Source of the DNA: Luteibacter sp.
GTDB lineage: Bacteria > Pseudomonadota > Gammaproteobacteria > Xanthomonadales > Rhodanobacteraceae
Direction of reading: 5' to 3'
Assembly (NCBI RefSeq): GCF_009912395.1
Contig: NZ_WNDO01000001.1
Span: 248,001 to 312,000, forward strand
DNA: 64,000 nt
The position numbers were made by a program, and so were the translations under genes. This document shows positions 44,637 through 53,953 of the stretch, in pieces. The notes under the pieces were generated by a model. The model saw only the letters and a list, made by a program, of their open reading frames with translations. It searched no databases and was not told where the DNA came from. Each line of letters opens with the position of its first letter. Positions within the stretch are counted from its first letter, which is position 1.

Positions 44637-44665
44637 ATAATAACGTTAAACGATACTATCGACAA
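44637..44665 (-). promoter_or_regulatory. higBA promoter with operator palindromes
   Basis: Reading toward higB: TTGTCG (44665-44660), 17 bases, TATTAT (44642-44637). Overlapping the spacer are the palindromes CGATA-C-TATCG (44651-44661) and TAACGTTA (44641-44648), and the sequence TAATAACG occurs twice nearby. This is the expected pattern for repression by HigA. The distance from the -10 box to the higB start is 17 bases. Confidence 0.7.
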
Positions 44666-44727
44666 CGAAACAAGCGCGCCGCCAGCGACGATCGCCGCGA
44701 CGCCCCCCATAAACGCGGCAGATGACG

Positions 44728-47700
44728 TCAGTGTGCCGGCGTGGCCGTCGAGGGCTCGCCCTTGTCCATCGGCGTCATGACCGGTTTATCCCAGGTGCCG
44801 GTGATGTGGTAGCGCTTGCGCGCGGCCTGGTTGAGGCCACGTCCCAGCAGGCCTTGTACGGCAAGGCCCGCCGCGGCGCCGACCGGACCACCCGCGAAGG
44901 CTCCCACCACCGGCAGGCTATTGCCGACGTGGGGCACCACGAGCAGTTGCTGGTCGTAGTCGCGGGCGCGCAGGCCGGCACGCCCCGTGATGGATATCTC
45001 GGCAGCCGGGCCGCGGATCTTCAGGTTCTGCGTGATGGCGTTGCCGTCCGAGAAACGGAAATCGCCCGTGATCGAGTCGAAGCCGAAGCCCTTGCCGAGC
45101 ACATCGCCGAAATCCAGACCGAGGCGACGCGGCAATTCGGACACCGACACCAGGCCGAACAGGCGCCCCACGCCGGGCTGCACTTCGAGGATGCGGCCGT
45201 TGGTGATGTCGATCTTCAGCGTACCGTCCACGTTGGCCAGCGCCAGCTGCGATGGACCACCGGGCCACGTGGCGTCGAGGCGCGCCTCGGTTCGACCGCC
45301 CTGGAAGATGCCCACGAAGCCGAGCGCGTCGAGCATGCGGGCGACATCCTCGGAGGCGAAGTCCATCGCGAGGTGGGAGTGACTATGGAACTCGTCACCG
45401 TTCCAGTCTCCCGTGGCCGTGATCTGCACGTTGCGCGACTGTGCGCGCAACTGGTCGATGTGCATGCCTTCGTCGGTCGGCCAGGTTTCGAGGCGTGCCT
45501 CACCGAGCTTCGCCTTGCCCAGGCGCAGATCGCTGACATGAAGATGCACGGGAGGCAGGCTGGACGGCGCCACGCCGGCGTCGTTCGTGTCCGATGATTT
45601 CTTTGCTGCCGACGATGCCGATGAGGCGGATGCGATGACGCGATCTTCCGCTTTCGCCACGGTAGCGGCTGTCGTCGTGGCCGCGCCGGCAGCGGCGCGC
45701 CCCTTCTTCGCGGCATCCGCAGCGTCGTCCGCCGCGGGCCACCAGAGCTTGTCCATACGGGCCGTGATGCCGCGGCGACGCAGGTCCTCGTTGGGCACCG
45801 TCATCTGGCCGGTCATGCCGTCGCTGTCCACGCGCAATGACAGTTCCTGCGGCCCGGGCTTCGCGACGAGGTGCATGTTCGAAAAATGTTGTCCGAACAC
45901 TTCGCCGTCGTCGGTGAACAGGTCGAGGTTGTTCAAGCCCGGTCCGCTGCCTTGCGACGCCGTGCCCACCACGTATTGCACCCAGCCGGACACATCGAGG
46001 TGCGCGGCCTTGCCACCGATCAGGTATCCCTCCGGCGGCAAGGTCGTGGGCACGACATTGCCCAGGTTGAACGCGGCGGCGAGTGGCAGCTTGTTCTTGT
46101 CGTCGGGAAGGCGCAGTCGTCCACGCACGATGTCGCCCAGCGAAAGATCCAGGCGTGCGCCGTCGACGGGCAGGCCAATGCGGACGGAGAGTGGCTGGGG
46201 GATCGCGGCAGGCTTCTTCACCGGCGTCGGCATCAACAGTTCCACGCCGCGCAGGTCGGAATCCACGGTCAACGTTTGCGAGGTGGCGTCCTGGCCGGCA
46301 CGCGCCAGCGCAAAGCCCACACGGAAATTTCCACGCCCCTTAGCGATATCGCCCAGCCATTTGAGGGTGTCGAAACCGGACACCAGTTCGTCGACGGTGA
46401 AGGCACCCGTCACCGAGGCGTCCACGATCTTCGATGGATCGCCCGTGCCGCCGGCGATGGCGAGGTCGAGATTGGCAGGCTGCCCGCGAAACGCCGTCTT
46501 CAAACCGGTCGCCTTGAAGCCCTTGCCATCGAAAGCCATGGGACCGGTGATCTTGTCGAGCTTGAGCTTCCACTCGTTGGCGACGAGGTCGGCGTCCTTG
46601 ATGTTCGCCTTGCCGTCGAGCGTGAAATCCTTCGCATCCTTGAGCGGCATGAGCAGGTTGAAGCCGAACTCGCCGGTACCGCCGAGCTTCATCTTGTCCA
46701 GCGCCTCACGGCTGCTGGCCGCGACGGGACTGTTCTTCACGAAGTCGAGGAAGCTGCCACCGGTGCCCGCGCCACTGACACGCAGGTCGAGCATGCCTTC
46801 GCCGAAATCGGCGATCGTTGCCGTAGCGCTGCTGACGGCGTTGCCCAGCGAATGGCCCTCGCTGGCGTCGATGTACATGCCGTTGTCGATGAAGCTGGCG
46901 ACAGCGGTGATGCCTTCGGCTCGCGGCCAGCCGTTACCGTAGTCGAGCACCGTATCGTCGATGAGCGCCCGTGCCTCGAAATGGCCCTGGTGCTCATGGA
47001 AAGGAAACTCGCGCAGGTTGCCGCGAATCAAGGCCGAACCACCCACGATATGTCCTGACACAAGGCCTCGATTGAGCCAGTTCTGCGTGCCTTCGGACAT
47101 CGAGTGGATCGGCCAGAACAACTTGGCTGCCGGTACCTCGCCCTCGCCTAGCGCGACGTACATGTCCATGAAGGGACCGGTGTCATCGTGCGGCACGACG
47201 AATTCGCCGCGCGCCTGCCCGGCATACCCTTCGCCATGGAAATCGAGCGGATCCACGCCGATATGCCAATCGTCGTCGTCACGGTAGACCGTCACATCGC
47301 CCGCGAGCGACGACATGACGAATGGCTTGCGAAACACGCCAGTGGCGTCGATCGTGGTGGCTTGCTGCGGGATGCTCAGCGTGAGCGCCTCAGCGTCACC
47401 GAAGATCTCGCCCTTCAGCGACGACAGGCCGGGCAGCTTGCCACTGGCATCGATGCCCAGGTCGGAGAAGGTCGCATGGGCGAACTTCAGGCCGTCATCG
47501 GCGTTCCAGTCGGCACGCACATCGTCGAACCTGCCGCGCGGACGACCTTGGCCGAGCCACTGCGCGATCGACGGCGACAATTGCGGCAGCACGCCCGCCC
47601 ACGGCGCCAGCGGCGCGAGATCGAGCTTGCGCGCGACGAGCGTCCCGCTATGGCGATCACCATCGTTCTTCAGCAACAGGGCGAGGTCACTGCCATCGCG

Positions 47701-48618
47701 CCCCGCCCAGTCGATGCGTTGTCCATCGGCACTGCGATGCAGGTCGATGATGCCATGCAGGCCCTCTGTGGCGACGGTGCGCGATGGGCCGCGTACCTTG
47801 AGGTTGTCGAGATCGATCCGCGAGGTGGCACGGATCACATGCGCGTCGCGCCAGTCGAGCCACGTCTCGAAGCGACCGCGACCGTTGGCCAGCGAATAGC
47901 CCGCGATATCGAAATCTGAGGTGAGCGCCGCGAAATCCACGTCGCTGCCGTTGACGTAGACCTTGCCATCCGAGCCATCGACGGCGAATCGGCCGGCCGC
48001 CGTGAGCAGGCCGCCGCCGTTCTGTCGACGCAGCGAACCGCCCACACGCACGGACTGGCCCTGCAGGCTGATGCGAAGCTGGTCGGCGATGAGTGCGTAG
48101 TCGCGTCCCGTGGTCTCGTCCGCGATATCCAGGCGCAGGTTACCCAGCCACAGGTCGGCCGAGAGATTGCCGAAGGACACTTTCTGCGTGCTGCCACCGG
48201 CACCGAAGCCATCGATGCTCCAGCGCCCATCGGGCGCACGGCGAAGTCCCAGTCGCAAATCGCGCAGGCGCAGGTTGAGCAGATGACGCGACGGCAGTAC
48301 GAAGGCGCCGAAGTCGAGCTTCACGGCGGCCTGCGGCAGGTGCAGTGTGTCGCCGCCCTCGTTGCCTGCGACGGTCACGTCGCGCATCACGAACAAGGGC
48401 CCCGAGGGGCGCCAGAAACCTTCCAGCGAAGCGAAACGCACCGGCTTGTGCAGCTTTTCGCTGAGCAATGCGGCCACGCGATCCGGATACCGCGCCGCCA
48501 GGGGCAGCAGCAACTGCCCCAAGGCCATCACGATGGCGAGCGCGACCAGCGCGCTCGCGACCAGCCCCAAAAGGAAGAACCGCAGGCGTCGTGCGCGATG
48601 GCGCCAGACCTGGCTCAC
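44728..48618 (-). CDS. yhdP: YhdP-family AsmA-like envelope protein
   Basis: A 1,296-residue protein with one N-terminal membrane helix (about residues 10-40), a DUF3971 region and a very long beta-rich body ending in a C-terminal AsmA-like domain (ISITGRAGLRARDYDQQLLVVP). YhdP proteins form beta-groove bridges that carry phospholipid across the periplasm to the outer membrane. A Lys/Ala/Ser-rich low-complexity stretch near residues 970-1010 interrupts the body and varies in the family. It follows rng by 30 bases in the conserved rng-yhdP order. Confidence 0.9.
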   Translation of the reverse strand: MSQVWRHRARRLRFFLLGLVASALVALAIVMALGQLLLPLAARYPDRVAALLSEKLHKPVRFASLEGFWRPSGPLFVMRDVTVAGNEGGDTLHLPQAAVKLDFGAFVLPSRHLLNLRLRDLRLGLRRAPDGRWSIDGFGAGGSTQKVSFGNLSADLWLGNLRLDIADETTGRDYALIADQLRISLQGQSVRVGGSLRRQNGGGLLTAAGRFAVDGSDGKVYVNGSDVDFAALTSDFDIAGYSLANGRGRFETWLDWRDAHVIRATSRIDLDNLKVRGPSRTVATEGLHGIIDLHRSADGQRIDWAGRDGSDLALLLKNDGDRHSGTLVARKLDLAPLAPWAGVLPQLSPSIAQWLGQGRPRGRFDDVRADWNADDGLKFAHATFSDLGIDASGKLPGLSSLKGEIFGDAEALTLSIPQQATTIDATGVFRKPFVMSSLAGDVTVYRDDDDWHIGVDPLDFHGEGYAGQARGEFVVPHDDTGPFMDMYVALGEGEVPAAKLFWPIHSMSEGTQNWLNRGLVSGHIVGGSALIRGNLREFPFHEHQGHFEARALIDDTVLDYGNGWPRAEGITAVASFIDNGMYIDASEGHSLGNAVSSATATIADFGEGMLDLRVSGAGTGGSFLDFVKNSPVAASSREALDKMKLGGTGEFGFNLLMPLKDAKDFTLDGKANIKDADLVANEWKLKLDKITGPMAFDGKGFKATGLKTAFRGQPANLDLAIAGGTGDPSKIVDASVTGAFTVDELVSGFDTLKWLGDIAKGRGNFRVGFALARAGQDATSQTLTVDSDLRGVELLMPTPVKKPAAIPQPLSVRIGLPVDGARLDLSLGDIVRGRLRLPDDKNKLPLAAAFNLGNVVPTTLPPEGYLIGGKAAHLDVSGWVQYVVGTASQGSGPGLNNLDLFTDDGEVFGQHFSNMHLVAKPGPQELSLRVDSDGMTGQMTVPNEDLRRRGITARMDKLWWPAADDAADAAKKGRAAAGAATTTAATVAKAEDRVIASASSASSAAKKSSDTNDAGVAPSSLPPVHLHVSDLRLGKAKLGEARLETWPTDEGMHIDQLRAQSRNVQITATGDWNGDEFHSHSHLAMDFASEDVARMLDALGFVGIFQGGRTEARLDATWPGGPSQLALANVDGTLKIDITNGRILEVQPGVGRLFGLVSVSELPRRLGLDFGDVLGKGFGFDSITGDFRFSDGNAITQNLKIRGPAAEISITGRAGLRARDYDQQLLVVPHVGNSLPVVGAFAGGPVGAAAGLAVQGLLGRGLNQAARKRYHITGTWDKPVMTPMDKGEPSTATPAH

Positions 48619-48648
48619 CGGCCCATGGTCCGGCGGCGCTCGCCGGGC

Positions 48649-50130
48649 TTAGAGAAGTACGACATCGAACTGTTCCTGCGAGTAATGCTCTTCAGCCTGG
48701 AAGCGTATGCTCTTGGCGATGAACTCTTCCAGTTCGGCCACCGCGGCCGACTCCTCTTCGAGGATGCGGCCCACCACTTTCGGGCTGGCCATGACAAGGA
48801 GCTTCTGCGCGTTGAACTGACGTACGGCGCGCGTGATCTCCCGGAAAATCTCATAGATGACGGTTTCCGCCGTCTTCAGCGTGCCGCGACCGCTGCACGA
48901 CGGACACGGCTCGCACAGCTGGCGCTCGAGGCTTTCCGTGGTGCGCTTGCGCGTCATTTCCACGAGGCCTAGCGCGGACATCGGATAGACCGTGGTCTTC
49001 GCGTGGTCGCGCTGGAGGCCCTTTTCCAGCATGCGCAGCACCTGGCGCTTGTGCTCGTCGTCGACCATGTCGATGAAGTCGATGATGACGATGCCGCCCA
49101 GGTTGCGCAGCCGCAACTGGCGCGCGGCCGCCTGCGCCGCCTCCAGGTTGGTGCGGTACACGGTCTCTTCGAGATTACGGCTACCGAGGTAGCCGCCCGT
49201 ATTGACGTCGACGGTGGTCATCGCTTCGGTCTGGTCGACGATCAGGTAACCGCCGGATTTCAAGGGCACTTCCTTGCGCAGCGCTCGCTGGATCTCGTCC
49301 TCGACCCCGTACAGGTCGAAGATGGGTCGTTCACCGGAGTAGTGTTCGATCCGATCGGACAGCGCCGGCATGAACTTCTGCACGAATTTGACGGTTTTCT
49401 CGTAGGTTTCGCGTGAATCCACGCGCACCTTCTCGATGTCTTCATTGAGCGAATCGCGCAGCGAACGCAAGGGCAGCGACAATTCCTCGTACACGCGCTC
49501 GCCCAGCTTGGCCTTCGCGATGTTCTCCTGCACCACGCGCCAGACCTTGCCCAGGTAGGTCACGTCGAACGCAAGCGACTCCTCCGACTGACCTTCGGCG
49601 TTGGTGCGCACGATGTAGCCCAGCGGGTTCTCGCCGATGAGGGGCGTGATGACATCCTTCAGGCGCTGGCGCTCGGCCTCGTCCTCGATGCGCACCGACA
49701 CGCCCAGCGTTCGCGAATGCGGCAGCAGCACGAGGTAGCGCGATGGGATCGACAGGTGCGTGGACAGGCGCGCGCCCTTGCTGCCGATGGGGTCCTTCAC
49801 TACCTGGACCACGATTTCCTGGCCTTCGTGCACCAGCTCGCTGATGGGCGGCACGGGCCCATGGCCATTGCTCTTGCCATCGGCGTCCGTCGCCTGGATG
49901 GGCGCACGCACGATATCGGAGGCGTGAAGGAACGCCGCGCGCTCCAGGCCGATCTCCACGAAGACCGCCTGCATGCCCGGCATGACGCGCTGCACACGGC
50001 CCTTGTATACATTGCCCACGTAGCCGCGCTTCTGCGCCCGCTCGACGTGGACCTCTTGCAGCATGCCGTTCTCGACAATCGCCACACGCGTCTCACGCGG
50101 TGTGACATTGATCAGGATCTCCTCGCTCAC
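48649..50130 (-). CDS. rng: Ribonuclease G
   Basis: A 493-residue protein of the RNase E/G family without the long C-terminal scaffold of RNase E. An S1 RNA-binding domain occupies about residues 38-120, the catalytic DNase I-like part contains IVIIDFIDMVD, and the zinc-link CPSC lies in CEPCPSCSGRGT. It matures the 5' end of 16S rRNA and decays some mRNAs. The order maf-rng-yhdP is conserved in many gammaproteobacteria. It starts 55 bases after maf. Confidence 0.96.
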   Translation of the reverse strand: MSEEILINVTPRETRVAIVENGMLQEVHVERAQKRGYVGNVYKGRVQRVMPGMQAVFVEIGLERAAFLHASDIVRAPIQATDADGKSNGHGPVPPISELVHEGQEIVVQVVKDPIGSKGARLSTHLSIPSRYLVLLPHSRTLGVSVRIEDEAERQRLKDVITPLIGENPLGYIVRTNAEGQSEESLAFDVTYLGKVWRVVQENIAKAKLGERVYEELSLPLRSLRDSLNEDIEKVRVDSRETYEKTVKFVQKFMPALSDRIEHYSGERPIFDLYGVEDEIQRALRKEVPLKSGGYLIVDQTEAMTTVDVNTGGYLGSRNLEETVYRTNLEAAQAAARQLRLRNLGGIVIIDFIDMVDDEHKRQVLRMLEKGLQRDHAKTTVYPMSALGLVEMTRKRTTESLERQLCEPCPSCSGRGTLKTAETVIYEIFREITRAVRQFNAQKLLVMASPKVVGRILEEESAAVAELEEFIAKSIRFQAEEHYSQEQFDVVLL

Positions 50131-50185
50131 CGCCGCCCCTTTTCCTTAAATTCAAGCGCTTTATAGCCCGCGCGCGGACGATATA

Positions 50186-50734
50186 TCACTGACCCCGCAG
50201 GAGCCGGTAAGTTTCGTGGAGCGGTAATCCCATCACACCGGAATAGGTGCCGGACAGATGCGCGATGAAAGCCGCGGCCCTGCCCTGGATGGCATAGGCG
50301 CCCGCCTTGCCGAAGCATTCCCCGGTATCCACGTAGGCCTGGATATCCGCCGCGGCGAGCGTCGCGAACCGCACGGTGGACACCGCGACCTCGCCCCGCT
50401 CGCCCTTCACCCACACGGCGGAGACCACGCGGTGCTCGCGCCCGGAAAGGCGCTCCAGCATCGCCGCGGCGTCGGCCGCGTCGCGCGGCTTGCCGAAGAC
50501 CTCGTCGCCCAGGATCACTTCGGTATCGGCGGAAAGCACCGTGGCATCGGCCTCGCCGCGTACCTGTTCATAACCGGCGCGCACCTTGTCCAGCGCGACG
50601 CGCACGACGTAGTCGTCCGGCGATTCGTCGGCGCGGCGTATCTCTTCGACATCGACGTCGAGCGTTCGGAATACCGTACCGATCTGGCCAAGGAGTTCAC
50701 GACGGCGCGGGGACTGCGAAGCCAGGTAGAGCAC
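50186..50734 (-). CDS. maf: Maf-family nucleotide pyrophosphatase (YhdE-like)
   Basis: A 182-residue protein with the Maf start LYLASQSPRRRELLGQIG, the catalytic SADTEVILGDEVFGKP segment and the YAIQGRAAAFI segment. YhdE-type Maf proteins hydrolyse dTTP, UTP and modified pyrimidine triphosphates, preventing their incorporation. The exact specificity cannot be read by eye. It lies between rlmH and rng in the usual operon order, 11 bases after rlmH. Confidence 0.94.
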   Translation of the reverse strand: MLYLASQSPRRRELLGQIGTVFRTLDVDVEEIRRADESPDDYVVRVALDKVRAGYEQVRGEADATVLSADTEVILGDEVFGKPRDAADAAAMLERLSGREHRVVSAVWVKGERGEVAVSTVRFATLAAADIQAYVDTGECFGKAGAYAIQGRAAAFIAHLSGTYSGVMGLPLHETYRLLRGQ

Positions 50735-50745
50735 GGGAGATTCCT

Positions 50746-51195
50746 TCAGGCGCGATGGTAGGGATGCCCCGCCACGAGCGTGGTGGCGCGATAGAGCTGC
50801 TCGGCAAGCACGAGCCGGACCAGCATGTGCGGCAGCGTCAGCGGGCCGAGCGACCAGCTCTGGTCAGCGCGCGCCAGCACGTCCGGCGCGTGACCGTCGG
50901 GTCCGCCGATGAGGAAGGCGAGATCGCGACCGCCCATCCGCCATTGCTCGAGCTGACGCCCGAGGTCTTCGCTGGACCAGGTCTTGCCGCGCCCGTCGAG
51001 GGCGACAACGTGGATATCACGCGGAAGCGCGGCGAGGGTGGCCCTGGCATCGTCGCGGCCCTTGCCGCGTACGCCAGGTTTGATCTCGACCAGATCCAGC
51101 GGAAGCTCATGGGACAGCCGCTTGCGGTACTCGGCGAACCCTTCGGCCACCCAGGCCGGCATGCGTTCGCCGACGGCGATGAGGCGGGCCCGCAT
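50746..51195 (-). CDS. rlmH: 23S rRNA (pseudouridine-1915-N3)-methyltransferase
   Basis: A 149-residue SPOUT-fold methyltransferase, slightly shorter than the 155-residue E. coli protein. It has the family start MRARLIAVGERMPAWV, the VALDGRGKTWSSEDLG segment, the SAM-binding FLIGGPDGH knot and the C-terminal YHRA. It methylates pseudouridine 1915 in helix 69 of 23S rRNA. It follows rsfS by nine bases, the conserved rsfS-rlmH order. Confidence 0.96.
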   Translation of the reverse strand: MRARLIAVGERMPAWVAEGFAEYRKRLSHELPLDLVEIKPGVRGKGRDDARATLAALPRDIHVVALDGRGKTWSSEDLGRQLEQWRMGGRDLAFLIGGPDGHAPDVLARADQSWSLGPLTLPHMLVRLVLAEQLYRATTLVAGHPYHRA

Positions 51196-51204
51196 GGCGG
51201 GCGC

Positions 51205-51591
51205 TCAGTCGTTGGCGGCTTCTGCACCGTCGTCACCGACGGTCCAGAGGCGTTCGAGTCCGTAGAATTCGCGGATGCGGGGCAGCATGACGTGGACGAT
51301 GATGTCGCCCAGGTCGACCAGCACCCATTCGGCTTCGGCCTGGCCTTCCACGCCCAGCGGCATGACGCCGGCTTCCTTCGCGAACTTCACCACCTCGTCG
51401 GCGATGGACTTCACGTGGCGGGCCGAGGTGCCCGAGGCGATGAACAGGATGTCGGCGATGGAGGTCTTGCCGCGGACATCGATTTCGCGGATGTCCTTGG
51501 CCTTGAGGTCTTCAAGGGCCGCGACCACGCGCTGGCGAAGCAATTCGTTGCCTTTGGCGGACCGGGCCTTGCGGGGGGCGGGAGAACTCAA
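51205..51591 (-). CDS. rsfS: Ribosome silencing factor RsfS
   Basis: A 128-residue protein of the RsfS/Iojap family with [24 protein letters not shown] and the C-terminal [25 protein letters not shown]. It binds L14 and blocks 30S-50S joining in starved cells. In most gammaproteobacteria nadD lies directly upstream; here amiC does, 95 bases away, so the usual nadD link is broken at this point. A Lys/Ala-rich N-terminal tail is present. Confidence 0.96.
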   Translation of the reverse strand: MSSPAPRKARSAKGNELLRQRVVAALEDLKAKDIREIDVRGKTSIADILFIASGTSARHVKSIADEVVKFAKEAGVMPLGVEGQAEAEWVLVDLGDIIVHVMLPRIREFYGLERLWTVGDDGAEAAND

Positions 51592-51686
51592 GATAGGAAA
51601 ACCTCGTGCGGCGGGAATGCCGGTGTGTCGGGGCGGATTATACCCGCCCGGCCCCCGGACCGCGTCAAATGCCCCACGCGGCGCCG

Positions 51687-53303
51687 TCAGCCGGACGGAA
51701 TCACCATGATCGTGCCGATGCGCACATTGTTGTCGGTCATCTTGTTGGCAAGCTTGAGCGCGCCCACGGACACGCCGTACTGCTGGGCGATGCCGGTCAG
51801 CGTCTCGCCACGGGACACGCGGTGCACGTCGCGCACGTTGTCGTCCGCCCGGCCACGCGATTTCGGCGTCTCGGCCTTCGCCACGACATCCTTTTTCGAG
51901 GGCTTCGGCTCCGCCGTGGCGGCCCGGCTGGCCGATTTCACGGCGTCGGAAGCCACCGCGTTCACATCGGAAGCCACCGCAGGCGCCGCCGGCGCGGACG
52001 CGGCCGTGCTGGCCAGCGAGGTACCATTGCGCCGCGCGGCCTGCGCGGCGAACCAGGTCCCCGGCGGGGGCATCGATTCGAAATAGTTGCGCACGCCGCC
52101 CAGCACGGCCGAGGCCAGGTCGCGACGATGGCTGTCGTCACGCAGGCGGCGTTCTTCGGCCGGATTGGTGATGAAGGCCGTTTCGACCAGGATCGAGGGC
52201 ACGTCCGGCGAGCGCAGCACCACGAAGTTGGCGCGCTCCACGTAGCCACGGTGCGTGGGGCCGAGCTTGCCCAGCGCCTTCAACACGTTGCTGGCGATGG
52301 ATTCGCTGGCCTGCATCGCGTAACCCTGCTGCAGATCGAGCAGTACGGCGGCCAGGGTGTCGTCCTTGTCGTCCAGCGACACGCCGCCCACGAGGTCGGC
52401 GCGGTTTTCGCGATCGGCCAGCCAGCGCGCCGCTTCGGAGGTCTTGCCGCGCGGTGACAACACCCACACGGAGGATCCCTTGGCGTCGCTATTCTTGAAG
52501 GCGTCCGCGTGGATGGAGACGAACATGTCCGCGTTGTGCTCGCGGGCGATCTCGTAACGGCGCTTCAGCGGGATGAAATAGTCGCCGGTGCGGGTGAGGA
52601 AGGCCTGCATGCCCGGCTGGCGATTGATCTGCTCGGCCAGCTCCTTGCCCACAGCCAGGGTCACGTCCTTCTCGCGCAGGCCGGTGGCGCCACGGGCACC
52701 CGGATCCTCGCCACCGTGGCCGGGATCGATGGCCACGATGACCTTGCGCTCGCCACTGAGCGCCGGAGGCACCTTGCTGGCGGACGCGGCACGACCGCGC
52801 GAACCCCGCGTCGGCTTCGTCACCGGTGCCGGCGTGTCGGCCACGGCGGGAGCGTCGCCCGCGTCGTCGGAACCCGGGGCGTTGTCGCCGGGGTCGGACT
52901 GGCCGCCGGGATAAAGGTCGAGCACGAGCCGGTAGCCGTAATCGCCGGCCGGCTTGAGGAGAAAGCTCTTGGGCTTGGCCTGCGGATCGACCTTCGCGGT
53001 CATCCGGGCGCCACCGCCCTGCTTGGCAGCCGCCATCGACTTGAAGAGGCCCTGGGCGCCCGGCGCAGAGAAATCGCCCGAGACGGAACTACCGGCGATA
53101 TCCAGCACCACGGTGCCGGGGACATCGCCCGGGGACATCTTGTAGGTGGCCGGACCGGACAGGTCGAACACCACGCGGGTGTACTCAGGGCCGGCCCAGA
53201 CACGGGCGGCCTTCACGTCGGCAGCCGAACCGACGACGGGAGCCAGCGACGCGACTGCCGTCACGCACGCCATCAGTCCAAGTTTGCTAGTGATTCCCCT
53301 CAT
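51687..53303 (-). CDS. amiC: N-acetylmuramoyl-L-alanine amidase (AmiC/AmiB type) with AMIN and LysM domains
   Basis: About 538 residues: a signal peptide, an AMIN domain ([16 protein letters not shown]) that localises it to the septum, a linker, the Amidase_3 domain ([17 protein letters not shown] with the zinc His, then [10 protein letters not shown] with the catalytic Glu), an Ala-rich linker and a C-terminal LysM ([17 protein letters not shown]). It cuts the stem peptide from peptidoglycan to separate daughter cells. The start at 53303 is preferred over an upstream TTG. mutL, which normally follows, is absent here. Confidence 0.92.
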   Translation of the reverse strand: MRGITSKLGLMACVTAVASLAPVVGSAADVKAARVWAGPEYTRVVFDLSGPATYKMSPGDVPGTVVLDIAGSSVSGDFSAPGAQGLFKSMAAAKQGGGARMTAKVDPQAKPKSFLLKPAGDYGYRLVLDLYPGGQSDPGDNAPGSDDAGDAPAVADTPAPVTKPTRGSRGRAASASKVPPALSGERKVIVAIDPGHGGEDPGARGATGLREKDVTLAVGKELAEQINRQPGMQAFLTRTGDYFIPLKRRYEIAREHNADMFVSIHADAFKNSDAKGSSVWVLSPRGKTSEAARWLADRENRADLVGGVSLDDKDDTLAAVLLDLQQGYAMQASESIASNVLKALGKLGPTHRGYVERANFVVLRSPDVPSILVETAFITNPAEERRLRDDSHRRDLASAVLGGVRNYFESMPPPGTWFAAQAARRNGTSLASTAASAPAAPAVASDVNAVASDAVKSASRAATAEPKPSKKDVVAKAETPKSRGRADDNVRDVHRVSRGETLTGIAQQYGVSVGALKLANKMTDNNVRIGTIMVIPSG

Positions 53304-53494
53304 ATGGCCCGGATTGAACTGCAAGCGCCCGATGAATGCAAGATTATTTCCTTTGGTAATCCATAACCTGCAAACACTTCGTCAACGACCGTACAGGAAT
53401 GGTCCGCAACCTGACTGGATCGAGTGAGACAGGGAACCCATCCGCGGCTTGCGGAAGCGGAATGCCCCGCGACGGAGACACCCCACGGGAGAAC

Positions 53495-53953
53495 TCAGCT
53501 ACCCAGCGCGTCGGCCAGCCGCCGACCCGCGTCGGAGCGGGGTTCGAAGCGGACGACACGGCCCGTACCCTCATGCCGGAAATGCAGTTCCAGATCCACC
53601 GGCGGCAGCGCGCCGGCGCCACGCTCGGGCCATTCCACGAGCACGATGGCTCCGGGCTCGGCGAGGCTGTCCAGCCCCAGCCACTCCAGCTCGCCCGGAT
53701 CGGCGATGCGGTACAGGTCGAGATGGAAGGCCTGTCGATCACCGAGGTCGTAGCCTTCGACTAAGCTGTAGGTCGGGCTCTTCACCCGCTCGCCCACGCC
53801 GAGGGCCTTCAGGAAGGCCCGGGCAAAGGTGGTCTTGCCCGCGCCCAGGTCGCCGTGCAGGAAGGCGACCAGGCCATCGGGCAGCGCCGCGGCCAATTGG
53901 CGGCCAAGGGCGATGGTGGCGTCTTCGTCGACGAGTATCCGCTCCACCGTCAT
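53495..53953 (-). CDS. tsaE: tRNA threonylcarbamoyladenosine biosynthesis ATPase TsaE
   Basis: A 152-residue P-loop ATPase with Walker A GDLGAGKT at residues 34-41 and the VKSPTYSLVEGY and DLYRIADPGELEWLG segments typical of TsaE (YjeE). With TsaB and TsaD it makes t6A at position 37 of ANN-decoding tRNAs. It overlaps the end of nnr by four bases (ATGA), matching the conserved nnr-tsaE-amiC order. The longer upstream frame has no family similarity. Confidence 0.95.
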   Translation of the reverse strand: MTVERILVDEDATIALGRQLAAALPDGLVAFLHGDLGAGKTTFARAFLKALGVGERVKSPTYSLVEGYDLGDRQAFHLDLYRIADPGELEWLGLDSLAEPGAIVLVEWPERGAGALPPVDLELHFRHEGTGRVVRFEPRSDAGRRLADALGS

